From the NCBI GenBank assembly GCA_947258555.1, contig CAMYJF010000022.1:1-41917 (forward strand): a DNA stretch of 41,917 nucleotides. Reading direction: 5' to 3'. The stretch comes from an uncultured Eudoraea sp. (lineage in GTDB: Bacteria > Bacteroidota > Bacteroidia > Flavobacteriales > Flavobacteriaceae). The notes beneath the pieces are model-generated. The model was given only the letters and a program-made list of their open reading frames with translations. It did no database searches and was not told the origin of the DNA. Positions 16,118-22,169 of this stretch are shown here, piece by piece. Each line of letters starts with the position of its first letter. Positions within the stretch are counted from its first letter, which is position 1. The translations under genes were made by a program, and so were the position numbers.

Positions 16118-16579
16118 ATGAACGACATGCGATTACGACCAAAAAGTGATTATTTAAAAACCGCCAATTGGGAACAACTGTATGTGCTCAGTGAGCATTG
16201 GCGTACTGATATGGGATTTTATCTGGATGAACTGAAATTTTTCCAAAATCTCATCAATAAATATTTTCTCTGGCTGGCCAAAGACGAGAACATTGTGAAG
16301 GCCGAAGCGATATCAGTAGATGTTAAGAAGACCACCCAAGAAGCCAAATGGCTGGAGGAAGCTATCACAGAACACATGAGACACATCAGTGATCTCTTAA
16401 AAAACGCCTTTTCCCGTGATGCGGCAGAATTTCGTGAAGAACACGGGATCCTCGAAGATAAAATGGTAGACTTTACCAAGCTGTTCAGAAAACTTAAGAG
16501 CGAAGTATTTGCCGTGACGGAGCATATAATGGAAACAGAGGATTTACCTGAACGTATGCCATATAAAACAAGGAGTTGA
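16118..16579 (+). CDS. Helical cytoplasmic protein, unknown function
   Basis: 153 residues from the ATG at 16118 (MNDMRLRPKSDY). A GTG at 16058 is in frame, but the added residues would be translated repeat DNA. The sequence is charged and strongly helical, with long amphipathic stretches around residues 30-65 and 70-135 suggesting a helical bundle or coiled coil. There are no membrane segments, no Cys and no catalytic pattern that I recognise. The stop codon TGA is provided by the first unit (GTTGACA) of the downstream array. The Crp/Fnr-like box upstream suggests control by oxygen or another stress signal (inference). Confidence 0.7.
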   Translation: MNDMRLRPKSDYLKTANWEQLYVLSEHWRTDMGFYLDELKFFQNLINKYFLWLAKDENIVKAEAISVDVKKTTQEAKWLEEAITEHMRHISDLLKNAFSRDAAEFREEHGILEDKMVDFTKLFRKLKSEVFAVTEHIMETEDLPERMPYKTRS

Positions 16580-16622
16580 CAGTTGACGGTCGACGGTTGA
16601 CAGTCAACACACAACAAGCAAC
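16575..16622. repeat. Heptanucleotide array containing the stop codon of the 16118 gene
   Basis: Units GTTGACA, GTTGACG, GTCGACG, GTTGACA, GTCAACA, CACAACA and AGCAAC. The array switches from GTTGAC to GTCAAC, so the transcript can fold back on itself. The TGA at 16577-16579 in the first unit ends the gene. Confidence 0.8.
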
Positions 16623-16655
16623 CCTCTTACGCCAGTCTACTTCGCCGTCCGCGTG

Positions 16656-16715
16656 CCGCTGAAGCTTTAGCGGAGGCGCAAGTAGCTCGGCTACGAAGGC
16701 CGAAAGGCTTTGGCG
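16656..16715. repeat. Cluster of three GC-rich hairpins upstream of the GNAT gene
   Basis: CCGCTGAAGCTTTAGCGG (16656-16673, one G/T mismatch), GTAGC-TCG-GCTAC (16682-16694) and a GCC-GAAA-GGC stem near 16700 follow each other in the 170-bp gap between two plus-strand genes. They may be a mobile palindromic element or an RNA processing or attenuation structure. No T-run follows, so it is not an obvious terminator. Confidence 0.5.
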
Positions 16716-16749
16716 GGCACAGCAGTCAACAATCATCAAAAAAAGATCC

Positions 16750-17523
16750 ATGATAACCAAAGAACATATCAATCTCATTGAAGTCACCCCACTAAACGTG
16801 GAGGACTATGGCGTGTTTTGTGCTAAGAATAAAAAGGCGCCCGGATATGCGGAAAAAGTAAACTGGATGCGCAAGAAATTAAACAGTGGGGTAAAACTAC
16901 TCATCCTCGCAGATGGTCAAGGTAAGCAGTTAGGATTTGTAGAATACTGTCCGGCTGAAAGCTGCTGGCGCGCGGTAGATGCACCGGGTTATCTTTTTGT
17001 TCAGTGCATATATATTGCACGTAAAGTGAGTCGGAATCAGAATTTAGGCAGCAAACTGCTAAAGGCCATAGAAGAAGACGCCAGGGTCTCTGGAAAAAAA
17101 GGTATATGTACCCTTGCCAGTGATGGCCCCTGGATGGCTAATAAAACCTTATTTGAAAAGAATCACTTTACCCTGGCAGACAAACGCGGGCGTTTTGAAT
17201 TGCTCTACAAACCTTTGGATAAGGAGAGTTTGCCCCCAACATTCTTTGACTGGACGGATTCTTTAAAAGAACATCAGGGCTGGCATTTGCTCTATGCCGA
17301 CCAATGCCCCTGGCATGAGAAATCGGTCACAGCGATCTCCAATGTAGCCCGTGAACAAGGTGTGCCATTACAGGTCACCCACCTCAATTCACCAAAAGAA
17401 GCTCAGAAAGGACCTTCCGGCTTTGGAACCTTTGCCCTTATCAAAGACGGGAAACTGTTGGCAGACCACTATTTAAGTGCCACTCGGTTTAAGAATATTC
17501 TGAAGAAGGAGTTTGTGGGTTGA
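16750..17523 (+). CDS. GNAT N-acetyltransferase with C-terminal YoaP-like domain
   Basis: 257 residues. Residues about 5-150 fit the GNAT fold: LGFVEYCPAE, then YLFVQCIYIARKVSRNQNLGSKLL, where the Q/R-x-x-G-x-G/S acetyl-CoA loop is NQNLGSK, then CTLASDGPWMANKTLFEKN. Residues about 155-257 resemble the YoaP domain, a thioredoxin-like module with HLLYADQCPWHEKSV (a single Cys at the CPxC-like position) and GTFALIKDGKLLADHYLS. This GNAT-YoaP architecture is known as an uncharacterised family. The substrate is unknown. The stop codon TGA belongs to the first unit of the array starting at 17519. It is probably co-transcribed with the 16118 gene, or driven from within the hairpin-rich gap. Confidence 0.85.
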   Translation: MITKEHINLIEVTPLNVEDYGVFCAKNKKAPGYAEKVNWMRKKLNSGVKLLILADGQGKQLGFVEYCPAESCWRAVDAPGYLFVQCIYIARKVSRNQNLGSKLLKAIEEDARVSGKKGICTLASDGPWMANKTLFEKNHFTLADKRGRFELLYKPLDKESLPPTFFDWTDSLKEHQGWHLLYADQCPWHEKSVTAISNVAREQGVPLQVTHLNSPKEAQKGPSGFGTFALIKDGKLLADHYLSATRFKNILKKEFVG

Positions 17524-17715
17524 TAGTTCTTGGTTCATAGTTGTTAGTTGTCTGTTGTCTGTTGAAATTATAAGGTCATTTCGAACCAAGAGAAGCGAGC
17601 GTGAGAAATCTAATTCAAAACGGCACTGAATCCTATTAATGAGATTTCTCAATCGGCTTCGCCTCATATCGAAATGACTATAAACTACGAACTACAAACT
17701 AAGAACTATGAACTA
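17519..17715. repeat. Composite inverted-repeat element between convergent genes (copy 1)
   Basis: The left arm has seven GTTNNNN heptamers (17519-17567). The core is an inverted repeat: GTCATTTCGA (17575-17584) pairs with TCGAAATGAC (17669-17678), and GAGAAATC (17603-17610) with GATTTCTC (17643-17650). The right arm has five NNAACTA heptamers (17681-17715). The outer arms carry the stop codons of both flanking genes (TGA at 17521, TAG on the minus strand at 17715). A second copy is at 18264-18496. Confidence 0.85.
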
Positions 17716-18210
17716 TGTGCCCCTATTCATCCGCCTTTGTTTCCGTCTGTAATGCCAGATCACAAAAACGGCGATAACGCCTAGGATGGATAAAACAGCG
17801 GCAAAATAAATCCAAAACCAGTCGAATGTGTATGTTTCGCGATACTCGGGTTTGACATCAAAATTAACCCAGGGTCCGGTGCGACCCAAAACATAGATCA
17901 ATACACGAAAAGCATGGAGTAAAGCCGCTGTAGCGCCCAGTTTCAAAGCTGTACTTGCATATATCCATTTGCTAAGAACAAACCATCGCAAAGATGCCAT
18001 GAAACAAGCAACATCTACCATGAATTCCATGATCAGCAAGACATAGACCCAATCTACCAGGATCTCAAAGGCTTGCTCTACAGTTACCATACGCAGTGTG
18101 CGGAAGATCAGTATACCTGCACCCACCATAAGGAGGCCGGCATTGATCCGCTGCTTCGGATCTTTCACACGCCGCATTCGCCAATATCGATATCTGGTTT
18201 TAGGTTGCAT
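17713..18210 (-). CDS. Four-helix membrane protein, unknown function
   Basis: 165 residues with a basic N-terminus (MQPKTRYRYWRMRRVKDPKQR). Hydrophobic segments lie at about 23-40, 48-70, 78-108 and 133-155, followed by a basic C-terminal tail (YRRKQRRMNRGT). The second segment is rich in acidic and aromatic residues (VDWVYVLLIMEFMVDVACF), which is unusual for a lipid-facing helix. No family is recognised. Its TAG stop lies in the last heptamer of the composite element at 17519-17715. A TGA-N6-TCA box 41 bp upstream of the start points to the same control as the other small genes in this zone. Confidence 0.65.
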   Translation of the reverse strand: MQPKTRYRYWRMRRVKDPKQRINAGLLMVGAGILIFRTLRMVTVEQAFEILVDWVYVLLIMEFMVDVACFMASLRWFVLSKWIYASTALKLGATAALLHAFRVLIYVLGRTGPWVNFDVKPEYRETYTFDWFWIYFAAVLSILGVIAVFVIWHYRRKQRRMNRGT

Positions 18211-18221
18211 TTTTCAAATGG

Positions 18222-18264
18222 CAAGGAAGGAATTTATGTAAAGAATACCTATGATATTTCTCAG
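18222..18264 (-). promoter_or_regulatory. Crp/Fnr-like box upstream of the 17713-18210 gene
   Basis: On the minus strand CTGAG-AAAT-ATCAT (18264-18251) is centred at 18257.5. It shares AAATATCATAG with the box at 15995. The sequence at the expected -7 position (around 18229-18222, CTTCCTTG) is a poor match, so this is the weakest of the set. Confidence 0.45.
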
Positions 18265-18496
18265 GGTTTAGTTCTTGGTTTTTGGTTCTTTGTTCATAGT
18301 TGTTTGTTGAAGTTATTAGGTCATTTCGAACCGAGCTGTCACCCCGAGCGGAGTCGAGGGGAGCGAGTGTGAGAAATCTAATTCAACATGGCTCTGAATT
18401 CTGTTAATGAGATTTCTCAATCGGCTACGCCTCATATCGAAATGACTATGAACCTGCCTGCCGGCAGGCAGGCTACCAACTATGAACTATGAACCA
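18264..18496. repeat. Composite inverted-repeat element (copy 2)
   Basis: The left arm has GTTNNNN heptamers (18271-18312). The core repeats that of copy 1 (GTCATTTCGAACC, GAGAAATC, GATTTCTC, CGAAATGAC) but carries two extra modules: CCCCGAGCGGAGTCGAGG near 18341-18359, and the perfect palindrome CCTGCCTGCCGGCAGGCAGG (18453-18472). The right arm has CCAACTA, TGAACTA and TGAACCA units, which hold the TAG stop (18489-18487) of the CPBP gene. Modules nest inside modules, as expected if elements insert into each other. Confidence 0.85.
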
Positions 18497-19209
18497 GCCA
18501 TAAATAACTGCAGTATAAGAATCGTATCCATATAAGCATGGGCCAGTACCAGGACCCACAGTTTCTTTTTTAACCACAGATAACAGATCCCTAAAGCGAG
18601 TCCCATAAAAAAGGTTTGCACAATGCCCATGGGTCCCCATCCATAATGTGCGAAACCAAAGATGATGGCACCGATAAGGACGGCAAAAACACGACCCCAT
18701 TTTGTATTCCCGACCAATTCTGTGATACGGGTAATAAGAAAGCCGCGATACACCACCTCTTCCCCAAAAGAAGAAACAATATAGATCCCAACTAGTGATA
18801 GTAGAAGCAAACCGATATTATCTTTCAGATAGTCATAAGCACTCATGTCAGATGGCTCAGGGATGCCCGTAATATTGGCCATAACGATAGACCCAATTAC
18901 AAAACCAAGCATGGCCAGCACAAAAACGACCAGGGATACCCCCACATTTTTAAGTGCCTCTTTTACTGTTGGGAGTTTAAATGAAAGTCCAAGGTGACTA
19001 CAATCTTCACCTCGCAATTTTAATCCGGCCCAGACCCAAAGGAGCATAAAGACATTGGCCAACCAGAGTATCCCCATATTCAGCAGCTGATTTTCATTAC
19101 TCCTATCCATAAATAAGTAAATGAATATAGCTGCCAGGAAAAAGACCAAGATTAATTCCAGGATTTTAGCAATTCTGTTTTCTTGAAGTTGCTGACCTAA
19201 TTTTAACAT
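18487..19209 (-). CDS. CPBP-family intramembrane metalloprotease
   Basis: 240 residues with about 7-8 hydrophobic segments. The CPBP (CAAX protease / bacteriocin-processing) motifs are present in order: E150-E151 with R155 (GEEVVYRGFL), FAH at 186-188, and H224 with D228 (LAHAYMDT), lying within the membrane. Members cleave prenylated proteins or act in bacteriocin immunity and membrane-stress roles; the target here is unknown. The start is 29 bp downstream of the first PPK2 stop on the same strand, so a ppk2-ppk2-CPBP transcript is likely. The gene ends GGC TGG TTC A-TAG-type, with its stop inside a heptamer array. Confidence 0.9.
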   Translation of the reverse strand: MLKLGQQLQENRIAKILELILVFFLAAIFIYLFMDRSNENQLLNMGILWLANVFMLLWVWAGLKLRGEDCSHLGLSFKLPTVKEALKNVGVSLVVFVLAMLGFVIGSIVMANITGIPEPSDMSAYDYLKDNIGLLLLSLVGIYIVSSFGEEVVYRGFLITRITELVGNTKWGRVFAVLIGAIIFGFAHYGWGPMGIVQTFFMGLALGICYLWLKKKLWVLVLAHAYMDTILILQLFMAGS

Positions 19210-19238
19210 ATTAATGACTTCTTGATGATCTCTATCCC

Positions 19239-20012
19239 CTAATTATATGGGATCGCCTCTAAAATATGCTTGATCGATCCGAGTCGCGCTGTGGATTTTT
19301 TATTCGCATCAATGATGACCCAGGGCGCATCTTTGGTGTTTGTCTGCTCAAACATGCGGTCTTTAAAGGCGGTATATTCATCCCACAATTCCTGGGCCTT
19401 TTCATCCAGTGGGGTCATTTTCCAGCGTTTTAGTGGATCCTCTTTTATATTGATAAATCGCCTGGCTTGTTCTTCTTTAGTGATAGACAAATAGAATTTG
19501 ATCAGGTAGGTATCACTCTGAATGAGCATCTTCTCAAAGCTGTTCACTTGCTCCATAAAAACCTGATACTCCTCTTTGGTGCAAAACTGATTTACAGGCT
19601 CAACCACAGCCCGGTTGTACCAGCTTCTGTCGAAAAAGACGATCTCCCCAGGCTTAGGAAGCTCATTAATATATCGCTGGAAAAACCATTGCTTTCGTTC
19701 ATCTTCTGTTGGAATATTCAAGGCCACGATCGTCAAATGCCTTGGGTTGATATATTCTGTAATACGGCGTATGGCACCTCCTTTTCCGGCAGCATCGCGC
19801 CCTTCGAAAAGTACAACGACTTTCTTATCGTTCTTGATCACCCAGTTTTGCAACTTGATCAATTCTTCCTGATGCTTTTTCAGTTCCGTCTCATAAGCCG
19901 TCTCCTCAAGTGCATTCGAGAGATTTACCTTTTTACTGCTCAAGAGAGAATACAAGCCCAATTTGGAATTCAATAGGACTACCTCTTCTTCACTTAATAG
20001 CTTCTTCTCCAT
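19239..20012 (-). CDS. Polyphosphate kinase 2 (PPK2) family protein, copy A
   Basis: 257 residues, single-domain PPK2. Walker A GRDAAGKGG (71-79), the lid-associated RYINELPKPGEIVFFDRSWYNR with Walker B Asp128 (DRSWYNR, 128-134), and the PLKRWKMTPLD region near residue 195 are typical. PPK2 enzymes transfer phosphate between polyphosphate and nucleoside mono- or diphosphates in the cytoplasm. Single-domain forms usually use NDPs or NMPs, and the preference cannot be read here with confidence. It lies 2 bp downstream of a second, divergent PPK2 gene (20015-20863) and upstream of the CPBP gene. Confidence 0.93.
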   Translation of the reverse strand: MEKKLLSEEEVVLLNSKLGLYSLLSSKKVNLSNALEETAYETELKKHQEELIKLQNWVIKNDKKVVVLFEGRDAAGKGGAIRRITEYINPRHLTIVALNIPTEDERKQWFFQRYINELPKPGEIVFFDRSWYNRAVVEPVNQFCTKEEYQVFMEQVNSFEKMLIQSDTYLIKFYLSITKEEQARRFINIKEDPLKRWKMTPLDEKAQELWDEYTAFKDRMFEQTNTKDAPWVIIDANKKSTARLGSIKHILEAIPYN

Positions 20013-20014
20013 AG

Positions 20015-20863
20015 CTATATATCTATTTGGACGGCAGAACGGTAATACCTGAGTATAACGTTAGGGTCGGGCAGTAAAGCGATTCCCGAATTTCCCTTGC
20101 CTTCATATTCAAATTGCGAGAGTACATAACGCATGCTTTCAATGCGAGCTTCTCGTTTGTTGTTGGTTTTGACGATCATCCATGGACTGAATGTCGTATG
20201 CGTCTTACTGAACATCTGTTCCTTGTAATATGTATACTTATCCCAGAGCTCTTGCCCTTTCATATCTACCGGACTGAACTTCCACCTTTTAAGTGGATTT
20301 TTAAGTCGCGCATCAAAACGTTTTTTCTGTTCTTCCTTGGAGATGGAGAACCAGAATTTGATGACTTTTACATTGTCTTCGTAAAGCAAATGTTCAAATT
20401 CGGGCACCTGCACCATAAATTTGTGGTATTGTGCATCATTACAAAAGCCCATGACCGGTTCTACTACAGCCCGGTTATACCAACTACGGTCGAAAAAAAC
20501 GATCTCACCTGGATTAGGCAAAACCTTGATATACCGCCTGAAATACCATTGACCCCGCTCTACTTCCGTAGGCTTGGTCAAAGCCACAACTTGTGAAGAA
20601 CGAGGATTTAAATGCTCTTTAAAACGCTTAATAGAGCCCCCTTTCCCGGAGGCATCCCTTCCTTCAAAAATTATGGCCACCCTGAGATTATGCTTGGCTA
20701 CGTGATTCTGAAGACTAACCAGTTCGCTTTGAAGTCGCCTCAGTTCCACTTCATATTTTAACTTGGATAAAACCCGATTGATATCAATGCCTTCACGTTT
20801 AGCAATCTTGATCAACTCCTTGCGGGTCTTGGCTTCCAGTAAATGATCGGATGTATACGTCAT
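20015..20863 (-). CDS. Polyphosphate kinase 2 (PPK2) family protein, copy B
   Basis: 282 residues, first gene of the leftward ppk2-ppk2-CPBP group. Walker A GRDASGKGG (68-76) and DRSWYNR (125-131) are intact. The C-terminus is about 30 residues longer than in copy A and ends GIALLPDPNVILRYYRS, a tail seen in some PPK2 class I proteins. The two copies differ clearly outside the motifs, so this is an old duplication, and they may differ in substrate (ADP against AMP or GDP). Upstream are TATTTTTG at 20928-20921 and a TGA-N6-TCA palindrome at 20951-20964. Confidence 0.93.
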   Translation of the reverse strand: MTYTSDHLLEAKTRKELIKIAKREGIDINRVLSKLKYEVELRRLQSELVSLQNHVAKHNLRVAIIFEGRDASGKGGSIKRFKEHLNPRSSQVVALTKPTEVERGQWYFRRYIKVLPNPGEIVFFDRSWYNRAVVEPVMGFCNDAQYHKFMVQVPEFEHLLYEDNVKVIKFWFSISKEEQKKRFDARLKNPLKRWKFSPVDMKGQELWDKYTYYKEQMFSKTHTTFSPWMIVKTNNKREARIESMRYVLSQFEYEGKGNSGIALLPDPNVILRYYRSAVQIDI

Positions 20864-20920
20864 AAAAATTAGTACAGTTTAGTAAGGCTGTTTAAAGAGA
20901 TAGAATAACATCTTAGACCT

Positions 20921-20964
20921 CAAAAATAGCAGCGTTAAACCCTTTAAAACATGAATAAAATCAT
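20921..20964 (-). promoter_or_regulatory. ppk2 promoter: -7 element with upstream TGA-N6-TCA palindrome
   Basis: TATTTTTG on the minus strand (20928-20921) is a perfect TAnnTTTG. The palindrome ATGATTTTATTCAT (20964-20951), part of a longer stem AAAACATGA/TCATGTTTT (20946-20969), is centred at 20957.5. That is 29.5 bp from the first T of the -7 element, the spacing seen at 12378, 15937 and 16001. No TTG is found at -33. Confidence 0.6.
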
Positions 20965-21145
20965 GTTTTTACCAGTCTCTCAGTCTTACACTTGCCAATA
21001 ATTATCTCAAAAGACAGAAACAACTAAAGTAAATGAAATGGATGAAAGTTGCCTCCTTTTGTTCCATCTACCTACCTTTCTAGTAGGTCTTAAATGGGGT
21101 AATTATATAGATTGTGTACTAATCAAAATTGGAAGCGGAAACATG

Positions 21146-21180
21146 GAACTATGAACTAAGAACCAAGAACTAAGAACAAA
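21146..21180 (-). repeat. Heptanucleotide array upstream of udk (5 units)
   Basis: Plus-strand units GAACTAT, GAACTAA, GAACCAA, GAACTAA and GAACAAA (35 bp). This is the only array in the window that lies just ahead of a core gene. It replaces the place where a -33 element of the udk promoter would be. Confidence 0.75.
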
Positions 21181-21195
21181 AACCCGCCAATTCAC

Positions 21196-21203
21196 TAATT
21201 TTG
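21196..21203 (+). promoter_or_regulatory. -7 element of the udk promoter
   Basis: TAATTTTG matches TAnnTTTG and ends 16 bp before the udk start codon. No TTG is found at the usual distance upstream, because the heptamer array occupies that position. Confidence 0.5.
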
Positions 21204-21219
21204 ACCTAAACTCACAGGA

Positions 21220-21831
21220 ATGCTGATCATAGGAATCGGGGGTGGTACAGGATGTGGAAAAACAACGGTTGTCAACCAGATAGTAAATGAACTCTCCCAA
21301 GACGAAGTAGGTGTTATTTCCCAGGATGCATATTATCAAGACCTCTCACATCTAACCTATCAGGAACGGGAGGAGATCAATTTTGATCATCCGCATGCGA
21401 TTGATTTTGACCTCTTATCTGAACACCTCATTGCACTTAAATCCGGCAATTCAATAGAACAACCTGTCTATTCCTTTCTTGAGCACAACCGAACCTCAGA
21501 GACTGTAGAAGTCCACCCGAAAAAAGTGATGATCGTTGAAGGCATCCTGATCATGACAAATAAGGAGATCCGGGAGATGTGCGATATAAAGATCTATGTG
21601 CATGCCGATTCGGACGAGCGACTCATACGCCGACTCAAACGCGATATCAATGATAGAGGACGTGACCTGACGGAAGTACTAACGCGCTACCAGTCGACCT
21701 TAAAGCCTATGCACGAGCAGTTCATAGAACCTACCAAGGAATATGCAGACTTAATAATTCCCAACAACCATTACAATACAGTGGCCATAGATATTGTACG
21801 TACGATCATTAACGAAAAGCTTCACGCCTGA
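21220..21831 (+). CDS. udk: Uridine kinase
   Basis: 203 residues, matching the usual 205-215. P-loop GGTGCGKTT (residues 8-16), DAYYQDLSHLTYQER (36-50), NFDHPHAIDFDLL (about 53-65) and the lid region RRLKRDINDRGRDL are diagnostic. It phosphorylates uridine or cytidine to UMP or CMP in pyrimidine salvage. It is the first gene of the conserved flavobacterial unit udk-divIC-mutA-mutB, and its stop shares one base with the next start (TGATG). Confidence 0.96.
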   Translation: MLIIGIGGGTGCGKTTVVNQIVNELSQDEVGVISQDAYYQDLSHLTYQEREEINFDHPHAIDFDLLSEHLIALKSGNSIEQPVYSFLEHNRTSETVEVHPKKVMIVEGILIMTNKEIREMCDIKIYVHADSDERLIRRLKRDINDRGRDLTEVLTRYQSTLKPMHEQFIEPTKEYADLIIPNNHYNTVAIDIVRTIINEKLHA

Positions 21832-22169
21832 TGGGATTAAAGGAATGGCGCCAAAATAAGTGGTTCCGGTTCTTCACGAACGCCTATGTGCTCGTGCTTA
21901 CCGTTTTTCTGATCTGGATGCTCTTTTTTGATACGAATTCACTACTGATCCATCGGGAATTGCAGAGAGAGGTAAAGAAACTGGAAAAGCAAAAAGAATT
22001 CCTGGAAGAAGAGATAGCCAGGGACAAGGCCATTATTGAAAAGTTATCCGATCCTGAAGAATTAGAAAAATTCGCCCGAGAAAAATACTATCTCAAAAAA
22101 CCTAAGGAAGAAATTTTCCTGATTGAATACGAGGACAGTTTGAAAAACAAAGAGGATGAAAAAGAATAA
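21831..22169 (+). CDS. Septum formation initiator family protein (FtsB/DivIC-like)
   Basis: 112 residues. One membrane helix (about 17-33) is followed by a coiled coil (about 40-72: REVKKLEKQKEFLEEEIARDKAIIEKL), then the DPEELEKFAREKYYLKKPKEEIF segment typical of FtsB/DivIC. Proteins of this family sit in the inner membrane with the coiled coil outside and link division proteins at the septum. It overlaps the next gene by 14 bp, so translation is probably coupled. Confidence 0.93.
   Translation: MGLKEWRQNKWFRFFTNAYVLVLTVFLIWMLFFDTNSLLIHRELQREVKKLEKQKEFLEEEIARDKAIIEKLSDPEELEKFAREKYYLKKPKEEIFLIEYEDSLKNKEDEKE

Larger units (their letters stand above)
20864..21219. other. Divergent intergenic region between ppk2 and udk
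   Basis: 356 bp without a supportable gene. From left to right it holds the ppk2 promoter (20921-20964), a small stem ACCTAC/GTAGGT (about 21069-21088), a five-unit heptamer array (21146-21180) and the udk -7 element (21196-21203). The remainder is AT-rich and unremarkable. Confidence 0.7.

Noticed and set aside
17519-18496. CRISPR array
   Set aside because: Units are 7 bp and directly tandem, without spacers, and no cas genes are present.
20946-20969. AT-rich stem-loop read as a transcription terminator
   Set aside because: No gene ends here. Its position 29.5 bp from the ppk2 -7 element fits an activator site better.
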